Source: Clostridiaceae bacterium
GTDB lineage: Bacteria; Bacillota; Clostridia; Oscillospirales; Acutalibacteraceae
Length of the DNA stretch: 6,932 nucleotides
NCBI GenBank assembly: GCA_904501675.1
Contig: CAJGCL010000102.1
Span: 1 to 6,932, forward strand
Direction of reading: 5' to 3'
Within the stretch, counting starts at the first letter, position 1; the number at the start of each line of letters is the position of its first letter. Under the pieces are notes generated by a model. It worked only from the letters and a program-made list of their open reading frames with translations, had not been told where the DNA came from and did no database searches. Positions 1 to 5,014 of the stretch are shown one piece after another. The position numbers and the translations under genes are program-made.

Positions 1-195
1 ATTATGCTCTCCCCCCTGATTAAACTCTTTATAAAGTTCATTCCATCCTGCTTCGGAATAGAGATATATGCATTTTGTATCTGAGTCGGGAGATTTAATG
101 AGATACGCTTTTAAACCTAATTCGTCGCGAAGGGATGCCGGTACCTTGAAACGGTTTTTTTCATCGAGATTATGGGAAAACTGACTACAAAACAT
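1..195 (-). CDS. mraZ: MraZ transcriptional regulator, N-terminal part (runs off the left edge)
   Basis: The reading frame runs on the minus strand from ATG at 195 to the window edge, giving 65 residues that begin MFCSQFSHNLDEKNRFKVPA. MraZ proteins are about 140 residues with two AbrB-like swapped-hairpin domains, each carrying a DxxxR motif. This piece holds the first domain with D11-E-K-N-R15 followed by the usual PAxLRxELG. The family normally has DxKGR, so Asn14 replaces the common glycine. MraZ forms a ring-shaped DNA-binding oligomer that represses its own operon at the head of the dcw (division/cell-wall) cluster, so rsmH, ftsL and peptidoglycan genes are expected to the left. An AGGAG ribosome binding site at 203-207 fixes the start. 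It was missed as an ORF because it lacks a stop in the window. The identity is seen from sequence; the downstream genes are inferred. Confidence 0.93.
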   Translation of the reverse strand, partial: MFCSQFSHNLDEKNRFKVPASLRDELGLKAYLIKSPDSDTKCIYLYSEAGWNELYKEFNQGGEHN

Positions 196-227
196 ACCGA
201 CACTCCTTTCTGAATTATTTTACAAAA

Positions 228-267
228 ATGAGACACTTTGACCCATTTCGATACACTATGTGCCACT
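228..267 (-). promoter_or_regulatory. Four direct 10-bp repeats, probable MraZ boxes
   Basis: Read on the minus strand, the DNA directly after the mraZ -10 box splits into four consecutive decamers: AGTGGCACAT (258-267), AGTGTATCGA (248-257), AATGGGTCAA (238-247) and AGTGTCTCAT (228-237). Each begins A(G/A)TG(G/T), and they follow one another with exactly one helical turn of spacing. Known MraZ operators are runs of short GTGG/TGGG-type repeats at about 10 bp intervals upstream of mraZ, so this is the expected autorepression site. It covers the likely transcription start and early leader. Confidence 0.85.
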
Positions 268-296
268 ATTATAAAATTCACACAAAAAAATGTCAA
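268..296 (-). promoter_or_regulatory. mraZ sigma-A promoter
   Basis: Read on the minus strand this is TTGACA (291-296), a 17-bp spacer, then TATAAT (268-273): both hexamers and the spacer match the sigma-A/sigma-70 consensus perfectly. Transcription should start near 261, inside the first MraZ-box repeats, leaving a leader of roughly 65 nt before the mraZ ATG. An unregulated promoter this strong fits a need for the repressor site immediately downstream. Confidence 0.92.
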
Positions 297-306
297 TAGA
301 TTTAAC

Positions 307-351
307 AAAAAAAATAGTGATTCCAGGTGAATTTTTCACCTAAAACCACTA
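307..351 (-). terminator. Intrinsic terminator of the NAPRT/condensation-like operon
   Basis: On the minus-strand transcript the two 17-nt arms (335-351 and 315-331) form a continuous stem with three G-U wobbles and an AAA loop (332-334), followed by eight U residues (307-314). On the plus strand the wobble pairs become A-C mismatches, so the hairpin is much better as a minus-strand terminator. It lies 15 bp past the stop codon at 367 and insulates the mraZ promoter, whose -35 starts at 296. Confidence 0.93.
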
Positions 352-366
352 ATTTTTACCAAGTAT

Positions 367-1671
367 TTACTTTTTTAGCTCTAAAAGATATTTTTCAACC
401 TTTTTCAATATTTCCTTTACCTCATTTTCGTTCACGCGACTTGTATCGTACCGGAGTTCGCAAAAACAATCCCGCGTATTCTCTACAACGCTGACGCTGA
501 ATGGTGATCGGCAGGGTTTAAAAGGCTCTCTTACCAGTACATTTTCATAAAAACCAAGTCCACTCCAGAACCTTTGAGTAAGATTACAATAAAAAAACTC
601 ACAAAGCTCCTCATTCATGCAACCATATGTTTCCGCAAGATTTTTCGAAGATTTGAATTTATTCTCCCCCGCCATATACATATAGGAGGAATCACAGAAA
701 CTGTTCTCCACATTCGAAAGCATAACATCATCAGAAAAAACTCTGAATGGTGATGTTACCGCCCTGTATAAATCTGTATGAAAAAGCTTTAATTGCTCAG
801 CCTCCGTCTTTCTGAATTCTTTCTTAGTAAGATTAATTGTAACAGTACCACTATATGCGCCAACAGAATAATTGTTGTTACCGCCATGAAAATAGCGTCT
901 ATCCGCCCAAACACGGATTTTAGAGGATTTTCTATTGGTTTTTACTGTGCCTTTAATAGCTTTATAGAATGCAAAACATACCACAGAAGAAAAGTCGATT
1001 TCAGATTCCAGGCATTTATCCCTGATAATGGCAACATCTCCTGACAACAGATTAAACTGTACCTTACCGACTTCTTTTCTTTTCTTAAGATAATTACTTC
1101 TTGCCTTCACATAATCATCTTGAGTATATGTACGGGCATTTTTTTGCCATGAATCATCAAGCTCCGAAGAAAGCTTATTGACAAGAGGAGAAATAACATC
1201 TACCGGTAAGCTCTTAGGCTCTGAAAAAGTCAAGATTTCTTCAGGCTCAACAGAAAGCTCTGTTTTACTGTAAAAACCCGCAAAATACGATGCGAGACGC
1301 AACAAAGATTTTGCGTCGCAGAAAACAGTATGACCTGCAATAACAAGATAGCCATCCTCTGAAACTTTAAACTCAAAAAGCTTGTCGCAGAACCTCAAGG
1401 AATTCTGCTCATATAAATGAACAATCTCATCTGCAGTAAAGGATGAAAACTCTGCCTTAACCTGTACGCACCCAGTTACAATAAAAGCATCTGCATCGCC
1501 TAAAAGCTCTACCTTTGATGTAATTGCCGGAACCTTACAAGAAAGCATACTAAGCGCCTTTTGAACCTCAGATTCTTCAGGAGCAGATTTAAATTTACCA
1601 CAAAAAACTGCCGTACTGTCAAACTCAAAAAGTCGGTTTCTTGAAAGGCCTAACCTATACTTATTACACAT
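367..1671 (-). CDS. Condensation/CAT-superfamily acyltransferase-like protein with a degenerate active-site motif
   Basis: This 434-residue soluble protein has the layout of chloramphenicol-acetyltransferase-fold enzymes such as NRPS condensation domains and alcohol or PapA-type acyltransferases. Its N-terminal half ends in HTVFCDAKSL (114-123), which aligns with the family's HHxxxDGxSL: the first His (114) and Asp119 are kept, but the second, catalytic His is Thr115 and the Gly is Ala120. A VWADRRYF-GG-NNYSVGAYSGTVTIN stretch (254-280) resembles the bridge region 'lR...gNf...', and the last 45 residues (FSVSVVE...LRYDTSRV...) match the usual C-terminal strand and helix. No signal peptide, carrier domain or membrane helix is seen. 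The ATG overlaps the 3' end of the NAPRT gene by 8 bp and has an AGGAG-GGGAG purine-rich ribosome site, so it is translationally coupled. The fold call is by motif resemblance; substrate and activity are unknown, and it may be a non-catalytic homologue. Confidence 0.68.
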   Translation of the reverse strand: MCNKYRLGLSRNRLFEFDSTAVFCGKFKSAPEESEVQKALSMLSCKVPAITSKVELLGDADAFIVTGCVQVKAEFSSFTADEIVHLYEQNSLRFCDKLFEFKVSEDGYLVIAGHTVFCDAKSLLRLASYFAGFYSKTELSVEPEEILTFSEPKSLPVDVISPLVNKLSSELDDSWQKNARTYTQDDYVKARSNYLKKRKEVGKVQFNLLSGDVAIIRDKCLESEIDFSSVVCFAFYKAIKGTVKTNRKSSKIRVWADRRYFHGGNNNYSVGAYSGTVTINLTKKEFRKTEAEQLKLFHTDLYRAVTSPFRVFSDDVMLSNVENSFCDSSYMYMAGENKFKSSKNLAETYGCMNEELCEFFYCNLTQRFWSGLGFYENVLVREPFKPCRSPFSVSVVENTRDCFCELRYDTSRVNENEVKEILKKVEKYLLELKK

Positions 1672-3130
1672 AGGCTCCCTCTCCTACTCCGTCATTTTCA
1701 TGCATTATTTTTTCAATCATAGCCTGCTTGATACCCCAGAGTTTGCCTGAGAAATCGACATAATATCTGTGTGGATTTTCGAATCTTACAACCTCTTCCC
1801 ACAAAGATGAAACCTGCTCATTGCAGTATGCTTTTATTTCTTCAAGACTTGGGCTATTATAAACAAACTCACCTTTTTTAAAAACGGGAACAAGCATTTC
1901 TCTTGCAACAAAATTATCAACAGTTTTTCGTTTCCAAGTAAAGTCAGGGTCAAAAAGAGAATATGTCTTTTCTTCGCCAACGCTTTCATTATCAAGAGTA
2001 AGAACATCTGCAATGGCTTTACCTGTTTCCATATCAAAAAGTCTCCACACACGTTTAGAGCATGGTGTAGTTATTTTATTAACATTGTTACTGAGCATTA
2101 TTGCAGGTGTTTTTTCACCATTTTTTTCGGTTTCACAAAGCTTGTAAACGCCATCAAGCACAGGAGATGAAGATGATGTTATTAATTTTTCACCAACAAT
2201 AAAGCCATCTATTTTCGCACCTTGATTAAGCATATCTTTAATAAGAATTTCATCAAGAGAGTTTGAGGCATATATATCACAATCAGGGAAGCCCGCTTCA
2301 TCAAGCATACGCCTTGCACGTTTTGAAAGATATGTCATATCTCCGCTATCTATAATTATGCCTGCAGGACGAAGACCCTTGGGTACAAGCACCTGATTAA
2401 ATGCTTCAATTGCATTTTTAACACCGCTATCCAATGTGTCATATGTGTCAACAAGGAGAGCGCCATCATCACCGTGCTCTTCAAGGTATGCTTTAAAAGC
2501 ATCAAGTTCACTGTCGAAAAGCTGAACCCAACCATGCCCCATCATTGTAGCAACAGGAAGATTATATTTTTTTGCAGCAGGCAAAAGAGAAGTAGAATCA
2601 ACTCCGCCTATATACGCTGCACGAGCACCATCAACAGCAGCATCGAAACCATGGGCACGGCGAGCACCCATTTCTATAACCTTTTTACCTGAGGCAGCTC
2701 TGACAATTCTGTTAGCCTTTGTAGCAATAAGAGTATGGTAATTTATTGTATTAAGAAGAAGCGTTTCTATAAGCTGAGCCTGAATAGCAGGACCATGAAC
2801 CTTAACAATCGGTTCATTCGGAAAAATAGGTGTACCTTCAGGCATTGCATAAACATCGCAAGAAAAGTTGAAGTTTTTAAGATAATCTATGAGTTTTTCT
2901 GAAAAGCCCTGACCTTCAAGATAAGAAAGAATCTCCTCATCAAAAGATAACCTCTTTAATTTTTCGCACAAGCATTCAAGCCCTGCCATAACAGCAAAGC
3001 CACCTTTATCGGGAATATCGCGAAAGAACATATCAAAGGTTACGATATCATTTTCCTTGCCTGCAGAAAGAAGGCCTTCCGCTGTTGTAAGGCAATTATA
3101 GTCGGCAAATAAATATTCACGCAAGCTCAT
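1664..3130 (-). CDS. pncB: Nicotinate phosphoribosyltransferase (NAPRTase)
   Basis: This 488-residue cytoplasmic enzyme joins nicotinate to PRPP with ATP use, giving nicotinate mononucleotide for NAD salvage (Preiss-Handler pathway). Recognisable segments are DYNCLTTAEG near the N-terminus (10-19), FFRDIPDKGGFAVMAGLE (35-52), EMGARRAHGFDAAVDGARAA (153-172), the MGHGWVQLF segment whose His199 sits where family members have the autophosphorylated catalytic histidine, and the phosphate-binding IIDSGDM (259-265). The length is normal for the Firmicute form (about 480-490). I start at ATG 3130 because GAGGTG lies just upstream at good spacing; the upstream in-frame ATG at 3169 lies before the predicted transcription start near 3153. 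It is the first gene of a two-gene operon. The gene is called pncB in enterobacteria; other names are used in Firmicutes. No niacin riboswitch or clear NiaR operator was seen. Confidence 0.95.
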   Translation of the reverse strand: MSLREYLFADYNCLTTAEGLLSAGKENDIVTFDMFFRDIPDKGGFAVMAGLECLCEKLKRLSFDEEILSYLEGQGFSEKLIDYLKNFNFSCDVYAMPEGTPIFPNEPIVKVHGPAIQAQLIETLLLNTINYHTLIATKANRIVRAASGKKVIEMGARRAHGFDAAVDGARAAYIGGVDSTSLLPAAKKYNLPVATMMGHGWVQLFDSELDAFKAYLEEHGDDGALLVDTYDTLDSGVKNAIEAFNQVLVPKGLRPAGIIIDSGDMTYLSKRARRMLDEAGFPDCDIYASNSLDEILIKDMLNQGAKIDGFIVGEKLITSSSSPVLDGVYKLCETEKNGEKTPAIMLSNNVNKITTPCSKRVWRLFDMETGKAIADVLTLDNESVGEEKTYSLFDPDFTWKRKTVDNFVAREMLVPVFKKGEFVYNSPSLEEIKAYCNEQVSSLWEEVVRFENPHRYYVDFSGKLWGIKQAMIEKIMHENDGVGEGAYV

Positions 3131-3159
3131 ACTACACCTCAAAATAAATTTATACAGAT

Positions 3160-3188
3160 ATTCTACCATACAAAAGTGTTTATATCAA
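3160..3188 (-). promoter_or_regulatory. Promoter of the NAPRT operon (extended -10)
   Basis: Read on the minus strand, TTGATA (3183-3188) is followed by 17 bp and TAGAAT (3160-3165), with a TG one base upstream of the -10 forming an extended -10. The expected start near 3153 leaves a short leader of about 22 nt containing only the ribosome binding site. This placement excludes the longer NAPRT reading frame starting at 3169. Confidence 0.8.
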
Positions 3189-3239
3189 ATGTTTTTATTA
3201 ATAATTTAGTGTTTTATATAGCGTTACATTGAAAAATAC

Positions 3240-3268
3240 TTGCAAGGATATTTTTAATATGATATGAT
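3240..3268 (+). promoter_or_regulatory. Promoter of the 82-residue HTH gene
   Basis: TTGCAA (3240-3245), a 17-bp spacer and TATGAT (3263-3268) form a good sigma-A promoter on the plus strand, about 70 bp before the HTH start codon. A second TATAAT-like hexamer at 3318-3323 has no -35 at proper spacing, so it is less likely to be used alone. The -10 falls inside a 15-bp palindrome. Confidence 0.65.
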
Positions 3269-3276
3269 TATCATAT
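3262..3276. promoter_or_regulatory. 15-bp palindrome over the -10 box, candidate operator
   Basis: ATATGATTATCATAT has two perfect 7-bp arms around a single central base. It overlaps the -10 of the HTH gene promoter, the classical place for a repressor such as an XRE-family autoregulator. A weaker dyad, ATTTG-TG-CAAAT, follows at 3280-3291. Because the region is AT-rich, chance palindromes are possible; binding by the adjacent regulator is inference. Confidence 0.5.
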
Positions 3277-3345
3277 AGCATTTGTGCAAATTGTTATGTT
3301 ACATTTTGCGTAAATTATATAATTCAACAAAAGGGGTTACTATGG

Positions 3346-3594
3346 ATGAGAATCAGGAAACAGCCTATCGGCGCCAAAAACATCTGCGGAACCAAAGTTG
3401 AAGAAAGAAGAAAAGCTATCGGGATGAAACAAAAAGATCTTCTTACACAGCTTCAAATCCGCGGTGTTGACCTTAACGCTTCAGGTCTTTCAAAGTTAGA
3501 GGGTCAAATTCGTTCAGTTTGCGATACAGAACTTGTAGCGCTTTCTGAAGTGCTTGGAGTTTCTGTTAACTGGCTTTTAGGTATTGAAGAATAA
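3346..3594 (+). CDS. Small XRE-family helix-turn-helix regulator
   Basis: This 82-residue protein is almost entirely one Cro/C1-type HTH domain. After a basic N-terminal tail and NICGTKVEERRKAIGMKQ comes helix 2 (about 28-37, KQKDLLTQLQ), a slightly long turn IRGVDLNA, and a recognition helix around 45-53 (ASGLSKLEG), then ELVALSEVLGVSVNWLLG closing the five-helix fold. Such one-domain regulators are common in Clostridia and bind DNA as dimers; no effector domain is present, so its signal is unknown. The start is ATG 3346 with AAGGGG at 3331-3336; another ATG at 3342 in a different frame gives only a 19-residue peptide. The gene is monocistronic, with its own promoter, palindrome and terminator, and is divergent from the NAPRT operon. 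Autoregulation and control of NAPRT are both possible but unproven. Confidence 0.88.
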   Translation: MRIRKQPIGAKNICGTKVEERRKAIGMKQKDLLTQLQIRGVDLNASGLSKLEGQIRSVCDTELVALSEVLGVSVNWLLGIEE

Positions 3595-3601
3595 AACTAA
3601 T

Positions 3602-3636
3602 AAAAACAAAGCGTTGAAACAACGCTTTGTTTTTTT
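3602..3636 (+). terminator. Intrinsic terminator after the 82-residue HTH gene
   Basis: A perfect 11-bp stem (ACAAAGCGTTG 3606-3616 with its complement 3620-3630) closes on an AAA loop and is followed by six T residues (3631-3636). Four A residues before the stem can pair with the T-run. It sits 7 bp beyond the stop codon and separates the two HTH genes into independent units. Confidence 0.95.
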
Positions 3637-3701
3637 ATATTCAAATTATTGTTGTTAATAATATAATAATCTGCTCCGCATTTACCGTAAAATGTTTTCT
3701 G

Positions 3702-3730
3702 TTGATTTTTGTCGAAAAATATGGTAATAT
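3702..3730 (+). promoter_or_regulatory. Promoter of the 123-residue HTH gene
   Basis: TTGATT (3702-3707), 17 bp, then TAATAT (3725-3730) with a TG one base upstream (extended -10). An alternative overlapping pair, TTGTCG (3709-3714) and TATAAA (3733-3738) with 18 bp spacing, is also plausible. Either one lies over the in-frame TTG at 3709, which argues against that codon as a translation start. Confidence 0.55.
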
Positions 3731-3756
3731 GTTATAAATTTCAGGGTGGTGATTTT

Positions 3757-4128
3757 GTGCTTTGCAACAGAATGAAGCAATTTCGTGAATACAACGGACT
3801 CGCTATTGAAAACCTTGCTCAGGTTTTAGGAATATCGCCGGACAAATATATAGCACTCGAAGAGGGTAAAGAAACACCTAACATTGAACTTATAGAGAAA
3901 ATGGCTTTTTGCTACAAGGTTACCGTTAACGAGTTTTACGGTTACACTCCCCACCTTGCTGTTTACGACAGTTCAATGCAGGACCCTACTGATGAAGTTG
4001 ACGACAAGCTTCTTAAAATGAGTAACCTCTCCTGGGATGAAGCTCAGCTTATATTATACTACCGAAACCTTGAAAACAAAGAAGATCTTATCAATCAAAT
4101 TCTTAACAAAATGAAAGAACAAGAATAA
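3757..4128 (+). CDS. XRE-family helix-turn-helix regulator with C-terminal helical extension
   Basis: This 123-residue protein carries an N-terminal HTH_XRE domain at residues 5-62: MKQFREYNGLAIENLAQVLG (helices 1-2), ISPDKYIALEEGKETP (recognition helix and loop), and IELIEKMAFCYKVTVNEFYG. A linker rich in acidic residues (70-85) leads to a predicted helical tail, LSWDEAQLILYYRNLENKEDL and beyond (91-121), a form seen in dimerising XRE regulators where LS-x-E-x-x-x-L-L introduces a C-terminal helix pair. I start at GTG 3757 because AGGGTGGTGAT (3743-3753) fits the ribosome site; the longer frame from TTG 3709 would overlap the promoter and add a non-homologous tail. The gene is monocistronic and convergent with pduL. 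Target genes are unknown, and it is not a paralogue of its HTH neighbour beyond the shared fold. Confidence 0.85.
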   Translation: MLCNRMKQFREYNGLAIENLAQVLGISPDKYIALEEGKETPNIELIEKMAFCYKVTVNEFYGYTPHLAVYDSSMQDPTDEVDDKLLKMSNLSWDEAQLILYYRNLENKEDLINQILNKMKEQE

Positions 4129-4167
4129 AAAACACCTTTGAGATTGTTAAAATCTCAAAGGTGTTTT
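4127..4167. terminator. Bidirectional terminator between the HTH gene and pduL
   Basis: AACACCTTTGAGATT (4131-4145) and its exact complement (4151-4165) form a 15-bp stem with a GTTAA loop. A-T pairs extend it outward. On the minus strand it is followed by six U residues (4127-4132), overlapping the HTH stop codon; on the plus strand by UUUU (4164-4167). It should end pduL transcription efficiently and the HTH transcript too. Confidence 0.93.
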
Positions 4168-4181
4168 GAGTCTCTTTGCTA

Positions 4182-4757
4182 TTAAAGCTTAACAACTTCT
4201 CCCATCATACCGGGTGTAGCAAAAGCAGCATTGCTTTCGTCTGTATCGATATGCATTGCAGGAGCAAAGTTAGGATGAACACGACAAACAACATCTCCGA
4301 AAATAAGTGAACGACCGTCTGATTCAACCTTAACACCAACAACTTCTTTATCCTCAACGCCAAACTCGGCTGCTGCATCAGGAGTAAGGTGGATATGTCT
4401 CTTTGCAACAATAACGCCTTCACTGAGTTCAACTTCGCCCTTAGGACCAACAAGCTTACATGCACCGCTACCAGCAATATCGCCACTTTCTCTTACCGGA
4501 GCTATTGCACCAATTGAACGAGCATCAGAAGCGGAAATTTCAACCTGAGAAGCCGGTCTTGTAGGACCAAGAATAGACACCGCAGGAAACTGGCCCTTTG
4601 CACCAACAACTGCAACTCTTTCTTCACAAGCGAACTGACCGGGCTGGGAAAGATCTTTCTTTGGAGTGAGCTCGTAACCTTCACCAAAAAGAATATCAAG
4701 GTCTGCTCTTGAAACATGAACATGACGAGCAGAAGTTTCAATAAGTACTTTTGACAT
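4182..4757 (-). CDS. pduL: PduL-type phosphate acyltransferase (phosphotransacylase)
   Basis: This 191-residue enzyme interconverts acyl-CoA (propanoyl- or acetyl-CoA) and acyl phosphate, the step before ATP formation by an acyl kinase. The two PduL half-domains are visible: SARHVHVS (9-16) and AKRHIHLTP (118-126). Presumed di-zinc ligands are His12, His14, Glu73 (in GPTRPASQVEIS), His121, His123 and His169; Arg67 is the conserved phosphate-binding arginine. Their spacing agrees closely with what I recall of the Rhodopseudomonas PduL structure. The protein begins only 11 residues before the first HxH, so the N-terminal encapsulation peptide of microcompartment PduLs is absent and a cytosolic enzyme is likely. 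ATG 4757 has AAGGA at good spacing; the longer frame from 4808 adds residues from the leader. No acetate kinase or shell gene is in view. It is divergent from the beta-helix glycosidase gene. Confidence 0.94.
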   Translation of the reverse strand: MSKVLIETSARHVHVSRADLDILFGEGYELTPKKDLSQPGQFACEERVAVVGAKGQFPAVSILGPTRPASQVEISASDARSIGAIAPVRESGDIAGSGACKLVGPKGEVELSEGVIVAKRHIHLTPDAAAEFGVEDKEVVGVKVESDGRSLIFGDVVCRVHPNFAPAMHIDTDESNAAFATPGMMGEVVKL

Positions 4758-4772
4758 AATAATCCTTCTTTC

Positions 4773-4791
4773 AAAAAACAGGCATTGCCTG
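4773..4791 (-). promoter_or_regulatory. Short hairpin plus T-run in the pduL leader
   Basis: In the pduL transcript CAGGC-AAT-GCCTG (4779-4791) is followed by six U residues (4773-4778), about 15 nt before the start codon. The stem is only five GC-rich pairs, so it could be a weak attenuator, an mRNA-stability element or, as DNA, a 13-bp palindromic protein site. No alternative antiterminator pairing was identified. Confidence 0.4.
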
Positions 4792-4805
4792 AAAATAAAT
4801 ACAAT

Positions 4806-4829
4806 CAAAAGACCTGTTCAAGACTTTTG
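4806..4829. promoter_or_regulatory. Imperfect 24-bp dyad just downstream of the pduL transcription start
   Basis: CAAAAG (4806-4811) and CTTTTG (4824-4829) are perfect 6-bp arms, and inner C-G, T-A and G-C pairs continue the symmetry with two mismatches. It lies about 3-26 nt past the expected start of the pduL transcript, where a bound repressor would block elongation or initiation. The binding protein is unknown. Confidence 0.4.
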
Positions 4830-4838
4830 TTTTAATTG

Positions 4839-4868
4839 ATTATACACAATCGCACCTACTCTTGTCAA
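4839..4868 (-). promoter_or_regulatory. pduL promoter
   Basis: On the minus strand TTGACA (4863-4868), an 18-bp spacer and TATAAT (4839-4844): both hexamers are perfect. Transcription would begin near 4832, giving a leader of about 75 nt that contains the dyad and the small hairpin. This suggests strong, possibly repressible expression. Confidence 0.9.
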
Positions 4869-4906
4869 GCATATATACCAAGAGAAACACTTGAGATTTG
4901 CTCATA

Positions 4907-4939
4907 TTTCACAAACTTTATACTTTTCACAAAAAGTAT
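4907..4939. promoter_or_regulatory. Direct repeats and inverted repeat upstream of the glycosidase promoter
   Basis: TTTCACAAA occurs twice in the same orientation (4907-4915 and 4925-4933), 18 bp apart start to start. The second copy is embedded in a perfect inverted repeat, ATACTTTT (4920-4927) and AAAAGTAT (4932-4939) around CACA, which abuts the -35 of the glycosidase promoter. This position suits an activator (direct repeats) or repressor (dyad). It is also roughly 55 bp upstream of the pduL -35, so either gene could be the target. Confidence 0.45.
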
Positions 4940-4969
4940 TTGAAAGTACATTGTTATTTATGATATCAT
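4940..4969 (+). promoter_or_regulatory. Promoter of the beta-helix glycosidase gene
   Basis: TTGAAA (4940-4945), 18 bp, then TATCAT (4964-4969) on the plus strand. The -10 lies within a perfect 10-bp palindrome, ATGATATCAT (4960-4969). Expected start near 4976, leader about 39 nt with AAGGA at 5002-5006 before ATG 5015. Weaker than the pduL promoter, consistent with a regulated hydrolase gene. Confidence 0.6.
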
Positions 4970-5014
4970 TGTCTGGGTTTCTTTGAATCACAAAATACAA
5001 AAAGGAATGTTTTT

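Noticed and set aside
117..308. Minus-strand 63-residue frame
   Set aside because: It is another frame over mraZ and its promoter; the in-frame MraZ reading from 195 to the window edge explains the DNA, and this frame would start inside the promoter region.
793..1044. Plus-strand 83-residue frame
   Set aside because: Antisense shadow of the 434-codon acyltransferase-like gene, with no recognisable domain.
2474..2692. Plus-strand 72-residue frame
   Set aside because: Antisense shadow of the well-conserved NAPRT coding sequence.
3131..3169. Longer NAPRT start at 3169
   Set aside because: The added 13 residues are translated from the -10 and leader; the ribosome site GAGGTG directly precedes ATG 3130.
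3709..3756. TTG start for the second HTH protein
   Set aside because: It overlaps the promoter hexamers and has no ribosome site, whereas GTG 3757 follows AGGGTGGTGAT.
4205..4804. Two minus-strand frames of 93 and 100 residues
   Set aside because: Leucine-rich shadow frames over pduL; the PduL frame carries the family motifs and covers the same DNA.
4907..4933. Rex redox-repressor site
   Set aside because: The TTTCACAAA copies are direct repeats; a Rex site needs inverted TTGTGA/TCACAA halves, which are not present.
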